DNA from: Pseudoxanthomonas helianthi
GTDB taxonomy: Bacteria; Pseudomonadota; Gammaproteobacteria; Xanthomonadales; Xanthomonadaceae
NCBI RefSeq assembly: GCF_017939625.1
Contig: NZ_JAGKTC010000003.1
Span: 1-64,000, forward strand
Reading direction: 5' to 3'
Length of the DNA stretch: 64,000 nucleotides
Below, piece after piece: positions 21,794 through 32,697 of this stretch; within the stretch, counting starts at the first letter, position 1, and each line of letters opens with the position of its first letter. Position numbers and translations under genes: made by a program. The notes beneath the pieces are model-generated. The model did no database searches, was not told where the DNA came from, and was given only the letters and a program-made list of their open reading frames with translations.

Positions 21794-22204
21794 TCAGGCG
21801 CGTTTGCGCGGAACAAGCTGCTGAAACTCGTGGGCGATCCGCGCCTGCACCTCGTCAGGCGGGAAACCCAGCGGGATCACGTCGTTGATGAAGCGGCCGA
21901 CGGCGTCGTCGAGGCGGCGCTCGCGTTCTGCGTCGCTCAGGCGCTGGCGCGGCTCGGCCACGTACAGGCCCATGCCTTGGCGCGATTCCAGCCAGCCCTC
22001 GGTGGTCAGCTCGGCGTAGGCCTTGGCCACGGTGTTCGGGTTGATGGTCAGCTGCTGGGCCAGGCCGCGCACGCTGGGCAACTGGTTGCCGGGCTTCAGT
22101 TCGCCGGTGGCGATCTTCATCCGCACGGCATCGACGATCTGTTTGCCGATCGGGCGTGGATCGCCGGTAGCGATCTGGATCATCAGGGCTTGGGGTCGGA
22201 CCAT
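21794..22204 (-). CDS. GntR-family transcriptional regulator, YtrA subfamily
   Basis: A 136-aa protein with an N-terminal winged HTH (about 8-75: PIGKQIVDAVRMKIATGELK, then LPSVRGLAQQLTINPNTVAK) and a short C-terminal dimerisation segment. The short length is typical of YtrA rather than the larger GntR subfamilies. YtrA proteins generally repress an ABC transporter operon in which they are the first gene, which matches here. A 21-bp inverted repeat 15 nt upstream of the start is the likely autoregulatory operator. AGGA lies 8 nt before the ATG. Confidence 0.9.
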   Translation of the reverse strand: MVRPQALMIQIATGDPRPIGKQIVDAVRMKIATGELKPGNQLPSVRGLAQQLTINPNTVAKAYAELTTEGWLESRQGMGLYVAEPRQRLSDAERERRLDDAVGRFINDVIPLGFPPDEVQARIAHEFQQLVPRKRA

Positions 22205-22218
22205 GGGGGCGTCCTATC

Positions 22219-22239
22219 TGTACTATGTCTACTAGTACA
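22219..22239. promoter_or_regulatory. Inverted-repeat operator of the ytrA-ABC operon
   Basis: TGTACTA, seven bases, then TAGTACA: perfect 7-bp half-sites 15-35 nt upstream of the ytrA start. Position and symmetry fit a GntR/YtrA dimer site overlapping the promoter. Confidence 0.6.
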
Positions 22240-22517
22240 GTACGAACGACTCGCTCCCGTCAAGTCCTGTCGCGACGAAAAGCGTCCCGCGGCGACGGAA
22301 CCCGGGATTCCGCCGTCGAATCCCCCGGGAGGACGGACGCCATCGGGTCGGGGCGGAAGCGCCGCGCGGGACCCCGTTATACTCAGGCGTTGGCGTCTTG
22401 TTTTCGAGACGTCTTCGCCAATCCGATCAAAGGCTTGGCGCTGGAATCAACCCCGAACACCAAACACGATGGCGCGCCGGCCCGAGCCGCTTGCGTCGTC
22501 CGGAAGACTCACGCCGC
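22240..22517. other. Divergent intergenic region between ytrA and smc
   Basis: With the operator, 313 nt separate the ytrA and smc starts. On the plus strand TATACT at 22378-22383 is a candidate -10 for smc, giving a leader of about 128 nt; no good -35 is visible. The leader contains TTGGCG...CGCCAA (22390-22420), which could form a hairpin. I see no small gene. Confidence 0.4.
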
Positions 22518-25500
22518 ATGCGCCTGTCCACGATCAAGCTGTCCGGTTTCAAATCCTTCGTCGACCCGACCACCCTGCACCTGCCGACCAACATGACCGG
22601 CGTGGTCGGGCCCAATGGTTGCGGCAAAAGCAACATCATCGACGCTGTGCGCTGGGTGATGGGCGAAAGCTCGGCCAGCCGCCTGCGCGGCGATTCGCTG
22701 ACCGACGTGATCTTCAGCGGTTCCGCGGCGCGCAAGCCGGTGTCGCAGGCCACGGTCGAGCTGATCTTTGACAACAGCGACCATGCCATCGCCGGCGAAT
22801 TCGCCGCGTTCAACGAAATCTCGGTCAAGCGCACGGTTAGCCGCGACGGCCAGAGCAACTACTATCTCAACGGCACCAAGTGCCGCCGCCGCGACATCAC
22901 CGACCTGTTCCTCGGCACCGGCCTGGGCCCGCGCAGCTACTCGATCATCGAGCAGGGCATGATCAGCCAGATCATCGAAGCGCGCCCGGAAGACCTACGT
23001 ATCTACCTGGAGGAAGCCGCCGGCATCTCCAAGTACAAGGAACGGCGCAAGGAAACCGAGACCCGCATCCGCCACACCCGCGAGAACCTGGACCGCCTCA
23101 ACGACCTGCGCGAGGAAATCGCCAAGCAGCTCGAGCACCTGAAGCGCCAGGCGCGCCAGGCCGAGCAGTACCAGGCCCTGCAGGAAGAGCGCAAGGTCAA
23201 GGACGCCGAGTGGAAGGCGCTGGAATTCCGCGGCCTCGACGGCGACCTGCAGAAGCTGCGCGAGCGCCTGTCGCAGGAAGAAACCCGTCTTCAGCAGTTG
23301 ATCGCCGAACAGCGCGAAGCCGAACGCCTGCTGGAAACCGGCCGTGCCGGCCGCGAAAGCGCCAGCGACGCGTTGAACGCCGCGCAGGCCGAGGTCTACC
23401 AGGTCGGCGGCACGCTGGCCCGGGTCGAGCAGCAGATCCAGCACCAGCGCGAGATGGCCGAACGCCTGCACAAGGCGCGCGACGAAGCGCAGAACGCGCT
23501 GGCCGAACTGGGCCTGCACATCAGCGGCGACGAAGAGAAACTCGCCGTGCTGCGCGCCGCGGTCGAAGAGGCCGAGCCGCGCCTGGCCCAGTTGCAGGAG
23601 GAAGACGGCGCCCGCCAGGAAGCCTTGCGCGATGCCGAAACCCGCCTGGCCGACTGGCAGCAGCGCTGGGAAGCGCACAGCCGCGAGGTGGCCGAGGCCG
23701 CGCGCTCGGGCGATGTCGAGCGCACCCGCGTCGATTACCTCGACAAACAGGCCTTCGAAGCCGAGCGCCGCCGCGAAGCGCTGTCCAGCGAACGCACCGG
23801 CCTCGACCTGGCCACGCTGGCCGAGGCTTTCGCCCAGGCCCAGATCCAGCACGACGAGCAGAAGGCCGCGCTGGAAGGCCTGAACGCCGACCTCGAGGAA
23901 CGCAAGCGCACCGTCACCGAGCTGCAGGACCAGCAGCGCGCCGCGCAGAACGAGCTTTCCGACGTGCGCAAGCGCGCGCAGGAAGCGCGGGGCCGGCTGG
24001 CCTCGCTGGAAACCCTGCAGCACGCCGCGCTGGGCCAGGAGCAGGGCGCGGCGGTGCAGTGGCTGCAATCGCGCGGGCTGGATTCGGCCGCGCGCGTCGG
24101 CGAGAAGCTGACGGTCGAAGCCGGCTGGGAAAACGCCGTTGAAGGCGCGCTGGGTCAGCTGATCGAAGGCGTGCTGGTCGAAGCCCCGGAAACCCTGGTC
24201 GATGCGCTGGGTGAACTCGGCGAAGGCCGCATCGCGCTGGTCTCCGACGAGCAGGAAGACAGGCAGTACGCCGCGACTTCGCTGGCTGCGAAGGTGCAGG
24301 GCCCGGCCGCCATCCGCCGCCTGCTGGCCAAGCTGCACGTCGCCGAAAACCTGGCCGAAGCGCGCGCGCTGCAGTCGCGTCTGGGCGATGGCGAATCGGT
24401 GATCACCCGCAACGGCGAGCGCCTCGGCGCCGGCTGGGTGCGCGTGGTGCGTTCGGGTGCGGCCAAGCAGGGCGCGCTGCTGCGCGAACGCGAGATCAAG
24501 GCGCTGCGCGAGGAAATCGCCCAGCTGCAGCATCGCGAACAGGAACTCGAACGCGGCATCAGCGCATGGCGCGACCGCATGCTCGCCGCCGAGCAGAACC
24601 GCGAAGACGCCCAGCGCGCCCTGTACCTGGCCCATCGCAGCGTGTCCGAGCTGGCCGGCCAGTTGCAGAGCCAGCAGGGCCGGGTCGAATCGACCCGCAA
24701 CCGCATCGACAAGATCGACGCGGAAATCGCCCAGCTGGCCGAAACCCTCGAGGCCAGCCGCGAGCAGGCGCGCGAAGCCCGCGCCCGGCTCGAATCGGCG
24801 GTCGAACGCATGGCCGAACTGCAGGACGTCCGCGAACAGCTGGAAAGCGAACGCCGCCAGCTGGCCGAAACCCGCGACGCCGCCCGCGACGCCGCCCGTG
24901 GTTCGCGCGATGCCGCGCATGCGCTGGCGTTGACCCTGGAATCGCAACGTGCGCAGATCGTCGCGCTGAGCCAGGCGCTGGACCGCATGGGCAACCAGCG
25001 CGGCCAGCTCGACACGCGCCTGGGCGAACTGGCCTCGCAGCTCGACGAAGGCGACTCACCGGTGCAGGCGCTGGAAGCCGAGCGCCAGGCCGCGCTGGAG
25101 CACCGCGTGGTCGCCGACCGCAAGCTGGCCGAAGCGCGCGCCGCGCTGGAAGGCATCGACAACGAACTGCGCCAGCACGAACAGACCCGCCACCAGCGCG
25201 ACGAGCAGGCCATCGCCCAGCGCGAGGTCATCTCGCAGCGTCGCCTCGACCAGCAGGCGCTGGCGCTGAAGGCCGAGCAGCTGACCGAGGCCGTGGCCAA
25301 GGCCGGCTTCGTCATGGAAGACGTGATCAACACGCTGCCGGAAGTCGCCGCGCTGTCCGACTGGGAGCAGGCGGTCAACCAGATCGACGGCCGCATGCGC
25401 CGGCTGGAGCCGGTCAACCTGGCCGCGATCCACGAGTACGGCGAAGCCGAGCAGCGCAGCCAGTACCTCGACGCGCAGAACGTCGACCTGACCACCGCGC

Positions 25501-26021
25501 TGGAGACGCTGGAAGAAGCGATCCGCAAGATCGACCGCGAGACCCGCGGCCGCTTCAAGGACACCTTCGACCGGGTCAACAGCGGCGTGCAGGAGCTGTA
25601 TCCGCGCCTGTTCGGCGGCGGCCACGCCTACCTGGAGCTGACCGGCGAAGACCTGCTCGACACCGGCGTGGCGATCATGGCGCGCCCGCCGGGCAAGCGC
25701 GTGTCCAACATCTCGCTGCTGTCGGGCGGCGAGAAGGCGATGACCGCGGTGGCCCTGGTGTTCGCGATCTTCCGCCTCAACCCGGCGCCGTTCTGCCTGC
25801 TGGACGAAGTCGACGCGCCGCTGGACGAGGCCAACGTCGGCCGCTTCACCAACATGGTCAAGGAGATGAGCGAAAAGGTGCAGTTCCTGTTCGTCAGCCA
25901 CAACAAGGCGACCATGGAAGCGGCCAATCAGCTCAGCGGCGTGACCATGCGCGAACCGGGCGTCAGCCGCCTGGTCAGCGTGGACCTGGAAGAAGCCACC
26001 CGGCTGGCCGGCGCGGCCTGA
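22518..26021 (+). CDS. smc: Chromosome segregation protein SMC
   Basis: A 1167-aa full-length SMC. The N-terminal ATPase half has Walker A GPNGCGKSN (31-39). A long coiled coil (about 170-500 and 650-1000, rich in Glu, Arg, Gln and Ala) surrounds a hinge near 510-640. The C-terminal half has the signature LSGGEKAMTA (about 1068) and Walker B LLDEVDAPLDE. The start MRLSTIKLSGFKSF at 22518 is the family start; a 40-residue in-frame upstream extension lacks homology and is dropped. It forms condensin with ScpA/ScpB, which are not in this window. zipA follows after 186 nt. Confidence 0.97.
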   Translation: MRLSTIKLSGFKSFVDPTTLHLPTNMTGVVGPNGCGKSNIIDAVRWVMGESSASRLRGDSLTDVIFSGSAARKPVSQATVELIFDNSDHAIAGEFAAFNEISVKRTVSRDGQSNYYLNGTKCRRRDITDLFLGTGLGPRSYSIIEQGMISQIIEARPEDLRIYLEEAAGISKYKERRKETETRIRHTRENLDRLNDLREEIAKQLEHLKRQARQAEQYQALQEERKVKDAEWKALEFRGLDGDLQKLRERLSQEETRLQQLIAEQREAERLLETGRAGRESASDALNAAQAEVYQVGGTLARVEQQIQHQREMAERLHKARDEAQNALAELGLHISGDEEKLAVLRAAVEEAEPRLAQLQEEDGARQEALRDAETRLADWQQRWEAHSREVAEAARSGDVERTRVDYLDKQAFEAERRREALSSERTGLDLATLAEAFAQAQIQHDEQKAALEGLNADLEERKRTVTELQDQQRAAQNELSDVRKRAQEARGRLASLETLQHAALGQEQGAAVQWLQSRGLDSAARVGEKLTVEAGWENAVEGALGQLIEGVLVEAPETLVDALGELGEGRIALVSDEQEDRQYAATSLAAKVQGPAAIRRLLAKLHVAENLAEARALQSRLGDGESVITRNGERLGAGWVRVVRSGAAKQGALLREREIKALREEIAQLQHREQELERGISAWRDRMLAAEQNREDAQRALYLAHRSVSELAGQLQSQQGRVESTRNRIDKIDAEIAQLAETLEASREQAREARARLESAVERMAELQDVREQLESERRQLAETRDAARDAARGSRDAAHALALTLESQRAQIVALSQALDRMGNQRGQLDTRLGELASQLDEGDSPVQALEAERQAALEHRVVADRKLAEARAALEGIDNELRQHEQTRHQRDEQAIAQREVISQRRLDQQALALKAEQLTEAVAKAGFVMEDVINTLPEVAALSDWEQAVNQIDGRMRRLEPVNLAAIHEYGEAEQRSQYLDAQNVDLTTALETLEEAIRKIDRETRGRFKDTFDRVNSGVQELYPRLFGGGHAYLELTGEDLLDTGVAIMARPPGKRVSNISLLSGGEKAMTAVALVFAIFRLNPAPFCLLDEVDAPLDEANVGRFTNMVKEMSEKVQFLFVSHNKATMEAANQLSGVTMREPGVSRLVSVDLEEATRLAGAA

Positions 26022-26058
26022 CGGCATTCGCGCAGAAAGGCAGGTTTGCCGGGGGCAG

Positions 26059-26144
26059 GAGCGCCCCTGGGCGCGACCGGAGATTTTTCGTCCGGACTGG
26101 TTTACGCATCGTGCCCAAGAGCGTGGTCGCATCCAGGGGCGCTC
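26059..26144. repeat. Inverted repeat with GAGCGCCCCTGG arms, between smc and zipA
   Basis: GAGCGCCCCTGGGCGCGACC (26059-26078) is matched at 18 of 20 positions by the reverse complement of 26125-26144. It forms a long stem 37 nt after smc and 64 nt before zipA, and may limit read-through. Confidence 0.7.
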
Positions 26145-26207
26145 GTACGAACGCCCCGTTGTTCCCCGATTTGATACCCTGAATCGACCGCAAGGAGATC
26201 CCGACCA

Positions 26208-26930
26208 ATGTCCGACATGGCCCTGCTCCGAATCGGCATCCTCGTTGCCGGCGTGATCCTGCTGGCGACCATCATCATCTTCGGCCGGCCGAAGAAATCG
26301 CCGCAGGGCAAGCGCATCGAGCGCGCCGAACCGGGCGAGGGCGAAACCTCGCGGGTCGAGCCCAGCCTGGGGGCGGGCGAGGAGGGCGACTACAGCGGCG
26401 AGACCGTCAGCCAGCCCGCGCTGGACCTGCCGGGCGGAGTCGCCGCCGACAACGACCTGGGCAAGCGTCCCAGCCAGGATTTCGACAAGATCGTCTCGCT
26501 GTACGTCGCCGCGCGCGCCGGCCACACCCTGCGCGGCGAGGACATCGTCGTCGCCGCGGAGAAGACCGGACTGGTGTTCGGGCACATGAACGTGTTCCAC
26601 CGCCTGGTCGAGAACCACCCGGAACGCGGCCCGATCTTCAGCATGGCCAACATCATGCAGCCGGGCAGTTTCGACATGAGCCGCATCCGTGAACTGGAAA
26701 CGCCGGCCATCGCGTTCTTCCTGACCCTGCCGGCACCGATCAGCGCGCTGGAGGCGTGGGAGAAATTGCTGCCGAACGTGGAGCGGATGGCGGAACTGCT
26801 GGACGGCGTGGTGCTGGACGACAGCCGCAACGCCCTCGGTCGCCAGCGCGTGCAGCACATCCGCGAAGAGTTGCGTGCCTATGACCGTCAGCATGAGGCG
26901 CCGCCGCTGACCAAGCCGCCGAGGTGGTGA
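26208..26930 (+). CDS. zipA: Cell division protein ZipA
   Basis: A 240-aa divisome protein that tethers FtsZ to the membrane. An N-terminal helix (about 5-25, LLRIGILVAGVILLATIIIF) is followed by a positive patch (GRPKKSPQGKR), a short linker (30-95) and the FtsZ-binding domain (about 100-235: DKIVSLYVAARAG, FGHMNVFHR, PGSFDM). The linker is much shorter than in E. coli ZipA (328 aa), as is usual in this family. AAGGAG precedes the ATG by 10 nt. smc-zipA-ligA is the conserved order in relatives; here three other genes separate zipA from ligA. Confidence 0.94.
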   Translation: MSDMALLRIGILVAGVILLATIIIFGRPKKSPQGKRIERAEPGEGETSRVEPSLGAGEEGDYSGETVSQPALDLPGGVAADNDLGKRPSQDFDKIVSLYVAARAGHTLRGEDIVVAAEKTGLVFGHMNVFHRLVENHPERGPIFSMANIMQPGSFDMSRIRELETPAIAFFLTLPAPISALEAWEKLLPNVERMAELLDGVVLDDSRNALGRQRVQHIREELRAYDRQHEAPPLTKPPRW

Positions 26931-26988
26931 TTGGAGTGCGTTATTTATCCGCTACGCTGGACGAATAAATGACGGCAAGTCGCTCATC

Positions 26989-27516
26989 GTGATCTGGGGA
27001 AATCCCGAGAAGCTCGCAATCGAAGCTCAACTTGAGCCGAATGCTCTCATGCCCGTCGTTGGAGCAAACATTGCCGGGCGTATTCGTTGTTATGTCGGTG
27101 GGGAGCCATTTGGAAACTGGGATGAACCGCTTTGCGTGCTTGGCGCGGCAAGCGATCACCTCTTGAACCTGGCGGCCAGTCCATCAGGGCAATGGCATCC
27201 ATTGCTAGAGGCCCTGACCCCACGACAGCGCTTTTCCGCCTTAGACGACTTGATATACGAGTCTTCGATCTCCGCCCACCCGAGTGTGATGTCCGTGCTT
27301 TTCAATACGCACTTTTTGACAAACATCTCAGAGACTTTTGACTATACCAAAAGCTTTATCCTGTCCGATCCTGATGAGCAGGTTCAGGTTCTCGTGGATA
27401 GCCCGCGCGGATTTTTCCATGCGAAGCTATCGCGATCGGAATTTGTTTCTCTTGCCGAGGGCTTCTCTAACTGGGTCAAGTTGCAGGAGCATCGTCTGAT
27501 TGGAGGAGGCGCCTAA
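26989..27516 (+). CDS. Orphan protein resembling polymorphic-toxin immunity proteins (Imm42-like)
   Basis: A 175-aa soluble protein with no signal peptide. Its opening (IWGNPEKLAIEAQLEP...GRIRCYVGGEPFGNWDE) follows the pattern I associate with Imm42-type immunity proteins (a Gly-x-Pro-x-x-hydrophobic-Ala-Ile start, then a G-R-hydrophobic strand and G-x-W/Y-D-E). This family assignment is from memory and tentative. It begins with GTG at 26989; a nearby ATG at 26969 is out of frame. The Shine-Dalgarno is weak. Base composition is visibly less GC-rich than smc or zipA, and no toxin gene adjoins it, so it looks like a horizontally acquired orphan. A long palindromic repeat follows. Confidence 0.6.
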   Translation: MIWGNPEKLAIEAQLEPNALMPVVGANIAGRIRCYVGGEPFGNWDEPLCVLGAASDHLLNLAASPSGQWHPLLEALTPRQRFSALDDLIYESSISAHPSVMSVLFNTHFLTNISETFDYTKSFILSDPDEQVQVLVDSPRGFFHAKLSRSEFVSLAEGFSNWVKLQEHRLIGGGA

Positions 27517-27530
27517 CGGCTAGCCAGGAC

Positions 27531-27609
27531 CGTAGGGCGGAACCCGCGAAGCGGATTCCGCCTATGCGGGTAAATTCGGCGGAATCGCCTGCGGCGGTTC
27601 CGCCCTACG
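27531..27609. repeat. 79-bp inverted repeat, CGTAGGGCGGAA family
   Basis: Two 32-bp arms (27531-27562 and 27578-27609), beginning CGTAGGGCGGAACC and ending GGTTCCGCCCTACG, enclose a 15-nt loop. Arms of this type (GTAGGGCGGAA...TTCCGCCCTAC) recur in many proteobacterial genomes as dispersed palindromes. Confidence 0.85.
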
Positions 27610-27628
27610 TCGCTCAATAGGAGTCCGC

Positions 27629-28120
27629 ATGAAAGCGATATTCGTTGCGTTGCTGGTTATCACCGTTTTCCATATCGCGCCCTCGCAAGCTAGTCCGGCA
27701 ACAAAGTCGCCGTTGGTCGGCCACTGGACCTTGGACATAGATACTTTGCCGATGCCACCGGAGGCGCGGCCGAAGAGCGTAAACTTGGACTTCGCCGATG
27801 CGCCCGATGGCAAGTGGCTGACGCGCGTCGAGATCGTCGAGAACAGCGGCAACAAGATGCACGGCGAATCCACGCTGTCCCTCGACGGTACGCCTGGACA
27901 GGCTACCGGGAACTATTGGGTCGATGTCGTCGCCGCGAAGATGCCCGCGCCCAACGTGCTGGTCATGCAATTCGTCTATCAGGGCATCCCAAGATCTACG
28001 CGCGTGTACTCCGTGAGTTCGGATGGCAAGGTTTTGACGGAGACGGAAGCGTACGCCAAGGAAGACGGCACCCCGATGTTGCGCACCGCGCATTTCAATC
28101 GCGCGTCCGCTCAGCCCTGA
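27629..28120 (+). CDS. Small secreted protein of unknown function
   Basis: A 163-aa protein with a Sec signal peptide (MKAIFVALLVITVFHIAPSQ, cleavage near SQA-S). The mature part opens GHWTLDIDTLPMPPEARPK, then VNLDFADAPDGKWLTRVEIV and alternating strand-like stretches to the end. The pattern suggests a small beta-rich, lipocalin-like fold in the periplasm, similar in style to hypothetical proteins common in Xanthomonadaceae. TAGGAG lies 6 nt before the ATG. It stands alone between two long inverted repeats. I do not recognise a characterised family. Confidence 0.75.
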   Translation: MKAIFVALLVITVFHIAPSQASPATKSPLVGHWTLDIDTLPMPPEARPKSVNLDFADAPDGKWLTRVEIVENSGNKMHGESTLSLDGTPGQATGNYWVDVVAAKMPAPNVLVMQFVYQGIPRSTRVYSVSSDGKVLTETEAYAKEDGTPMLRTAHFNRASAQP

Positions 28121-28191
28121 GCGACAGGTCGGCCTGACGCGAGACGCGCGCCCCGGGGACGCTCCCCCGACTTGCGGCGACCGCGCAATCA

Positions 28192-28277
28192 TAGGATGGG
28201 TGGAGCGAAGCGATACCCATCAAAAAAACAATCGGCTGCGGTGTGTTGGTGGGTATCGCTTCGCTCCACCCACCCTA
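28192..28277. repeat. 86-bp inverted repeat between convergent genes
   Basis: TAGGATGGGTGGAGCGAAGC...ATACCCA pairs with TGGGTAT...GCTTCGCTCCACCCACCCTA around a central A-rich loop. Arms are near-perfect over about 30 bp. It lies between the secreted protein gene and the aminotransferase gene, so it probably terminates both. Confidence 0.8.
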
Positions 28278-28293
28278 CGAAATTGCATGGCGG

Positions 28294-29424
28294 TCAGCCC
28301 GCCATCATTTTCGCGAATACTTCGCGGAACTTCGCCATCTCCGCCTCCGTGCCCACGGTGATCCGTACCTGCCGCGGCAATACCGGCCAACTGCGGCCGA
28401 CGAAAACCTTGTGCGCGGCCATTTTCCGCGCGAACTCGCGGCCATCGCCCTTCACGTCGACCATGAAGCAGTTCGCCTGCGAGGGCAGACATTGGTAATC
28501 CCGTGACTTCAGCCATGCCACGGTCTCCGTGCGGATCGTGGTGGTCGCGCGCTTGCGCTCGGCCAGCCGCTCCGGATGTTTCAGGCTCGCGATCCCGGCC
28601 GCCACCGCCGGTACCGGCAGGCTGCCCGCGCCGAACAGCAGCAGCTTTTCCAGGAGGTCCGGTCGCGCCACCGCCAAGCCCAGACGCATGCCGGCCATGC
28701 CGTAGATCTTCGAGAACGTGCGCAGCACCACGATGTCGGCACCAGCCTTCGCCAGGTCCAGCGTGCCCGGCTCGTCGCAGTAGTGGATGTAGGCCTCGTC
28801 GACCAGCACCACGCTGCCGGCGGGTTTGTTCGCCAGCAACCAGTCGATGTCCGCGCGCGGCGTGATCGACCCAGTCGGGTTGTTCGGATTGCACAGGTAG
28901 ATCAACCCGGCCTTCGCTTCCATCGCTGCGGCAGCCATCGCTTTCACGTCGTGCGCGCCATCCGCGCGCAGCGGCACGCGCACTACCTTCGTGCCATGCG
29001 CGTCGGCCATCTGGGCGACGGATTCGAAGGTCGGATCGGCCACGACCGCAGCCGCCCGTGGCGACGCGAAGGCCAGTGCCGCCGCATCCAGCGCCAGGCC
29101 AGACCCGCAGTACCCGGCGACGTGGTCCTCTCCCAGGCTGTTCTGTTCGGCGAACAGTCCGGTGAACTCGCGCTGCAGGCCGAACAGGTAGCGATTGGAG
29201 CGCGGCAACGCATCGGCGGCTGCCCGCAAGGCTTCGGGAAACGGGCCCAGCGGGTTCTCGTTGTAGTTCAGCAAGACCGCGTCGGGATCGTTCATGCCCG
29301 GCGGGGTGGGCGGCATCTGCGCCCGGGCGCCGCCGCTGGCGCCGAGCAGCGGGGCGAGGCCCGCCGTGGCCAGGCTGCAAGCGGACAGATCGAGGAAACC
29401 GCGACGGGACAGGGTCGGGTGCAT
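28294..29424 (-). CDS. Tat-exported class I/II PLP-dependent aminotransferase (HisC-like)
   Basis: A 376-aa fold-type I aminotransferase related to histidinol-phosphate aminotransferases. The PLP Lys is Lys239 in TFSKIYGMAGMRLG; CNPNNPTGS and DEAYIHY supply cofactor contacts. The N-terminus is a clear twin-arginine signal (SRRGFLDLS at 6-14, hydrophobic core, cleavage near ARA-Q at about 36). The enzyme should therefore be exported folded with its cofactor. No other his genes are nearby, so a biosynthetic role is unlikely; it may act on amino acids or amines in the periplasm. GAGGAAA precedes the ATG at 29424. It is one of three genes between zipA and ligA. Confidence 0.9.
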   Translation of the reverse strand: MHPTLSRRGFLDLSACSLATAGLAPLLGASGGARAQMPPTPPGMNDPDAVLLNYNENPLGPFPEALRAAADALPRSNRYLFGLQREFTGLFAEQNSLGEDHVAGYCGSGLALDAAALAFASPRAAAVVADPTFESVAQMADAHGTKVVRVPLRADGAHDVKAMAAAAMEAKAGLIYLCNPNNPTGSITPRADIDWLLANKPAGSVVLVDEAYIHYCDEPGTLDLAKAGADIVVLRTFSKIYGMAGMRLGLAVARPDLLEKLLLFGAGSLPVPAVAAGIASLKHPERLAERKRATTTIRTETVAWLKSRDYQCLPSQANCFMVDVKGDGREFARKMAAHKVFVGRSWPVLPRQVRITVGTEAEMAKFREVFAKMMAG

Positions 29425-29498
29425 GCGGATTTCCTCGCGCTTTGGCGGCTACCGGGAAGCTAGCGCGACCCTGCATGCAGTGGCAAGGGTCCGATGGG

Positions 29499-31586
<2,088 letters not shown>

Positions 31587-31601
31587 GCGGGATACCATGG
31601 C

Positions 31602-31678
31602 GTGGGAGCGACGTAAGTCGCGAAGCTTTTCGTTCGGAGGGTCGGGAGGTTTTTGTTCGCGACTTACGTCGCTCCCAC
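31602..31678. repeat. Long inverted repeat, GTGGGAGCGACGTAAGTCGCGA family
   Basis: Perfect 22-bp arms at 31602-31623 and 31657-31678 (outer end GTGGGAGCGACGTAAGTC, inner end CGCGA) flank a 33-nt centre. It lies 16 nt after ligA and 30 nt before epmA. Confidence 0.9.
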
Positions 31679-31707
31679 ACCGTACTTTTTAATATGGGTG
31701 TAATGCA

Positions 31708-32697
31708 ATGATCGACTGGCAGCCATCTGCCTCGTTCGATGCAATCCGCCTGCGCGCCGCATTCAACCGCCTTGCACGCGAGTTCTTCCACGCGCGTGGC
31801 GTGCTGGAGGTCGAGACGCCCGTGATGTCGGTGGCCGGCAATACCGATCCGAACATCGCGTCGTTCCCGCTCGAATTCTCCGGTCGCACGGATGGCGCAC
31901 CGCGCACGCGCTGGTTGCGCACGTCGCCGGAATTCGCGCTGAAACGCCTGCTCGCGGCCGGCATCGGCGACTGCTACGAGCTTGGCCGCGTTTTCCGCGA
32001 CGGCGAGGCGGGCGGGCGCCACAATCCCGAGTTCACCATGCTGGAGTGGTATCGGGTCGGCTGGGATCACCAGCGTCTGATCGGCGAAACCGCCGAACTG
32101 GTGCAGGCTGCGCTGGGACTCGTCGGGCGCAGCGCAACGTTGTCGAAGACCGGCTTCCGCGATCTGTACCGCGAGCGGCTGGGCATCGACCCGCTGCTCG
32201 CCTCGCTCGACGAACTGCGCAACGCGGGCAGCGACATCGCCATCGATGGCGAAGGCTTGAGCAAGGACGACTGGCTCGACCTGCTGATGACCCACAAGCT
32301 GCAACCATCGTTCCCCGACGACCAACTGCTGGCGGTGTACGACTATCCGGCTTCGCAGAGTGCGTTGGCCCGGATCCGCGAGCCTGCCCCCGCAAAGGCG
32401 GAGGAAGATCCGCCGGTCGCCGAACGTTTCGAGCTGTACCTCGGTCCGCTGGAGCTGGCCAACGGTTACCACGAGCTCAACGATGCGCGCGAACAGCGTG
32501 CCCGTTTCGAACGCGACCAGTCCGTGCGCAGGTCGCGCGGCTCGATCGTGCCGCCGCTGGATACCCGCCTGATCGACGCCTTGCCGCAGTTGCCGGATTG
32601 CGCCGGCGTCGCGCTGGGCGTGGATCGCCTGCTGATGGCGATGCTGCAAAGCCCTCGCATCGCCGACGTGTTGGCCTTCGAGTTTTCCCGCGCCTGA
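31708..32697 (+). CDS. epmA: Elongation factor P--(R)-beta-lysine ligase EpmA
   Basis: A 329-aa truncated class II lysyl-tRNA synthetase without the anticodon-binding domain. It attaches (R)-beta-lysine to EF-P, which relieves ribosome stalling at polyproline. Motif 2 is RVFRDGEAGGRHNPEFTMLE, motif 3 is GVALGVDRLLMAML, and the family N-terminus (AFDAIRLRAAFNRLAREFF type) is intact. TAATAT at 31690-31695 may be the -10 box, giving a leader of only a few bases. Its partners epmB and efp are not in this window. Confidence 0.95.
   Translation: MIDWQPSASFDAIRLRAAFNRLAREFFHARGVLEVETPVMSVAGNTDPNIASFPLEFSGRTDGAPRTRWLRTSPEFALKRLLAAGIGDCYELGRVFRDGEAGGRHNPEFTMLEWYRVGWDHQRLIGETAELVQAALGLVGRSATLSKTGFRDLYRERLGIDPLLASLDELRNAGSDIAIDGEGLSKDDWLDLLMTHKLQPSFPDDQLLAVYDYPASQSALARIREPAPAKAEEDPPVAERFELYLGPLELANGYHELNDAREQRARFERDQSVRRSRGSIVPPLDTRLIDALPQLPDCAGVALGVDRLLMAMLQSPRIADVLAFEFSRA

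Noticed and set aside
22398-22517. 40-residue N-terminal extension of smc
   Set aside because: The family starts at MRLSTIKL, and the extension has no homologous content.
28294-29424. Cytoplasmic histidine-biosynthesis HisC
   Set aside because: A clear twin-arginine signal and absence of his neighbours argue against a biosynthetic role.
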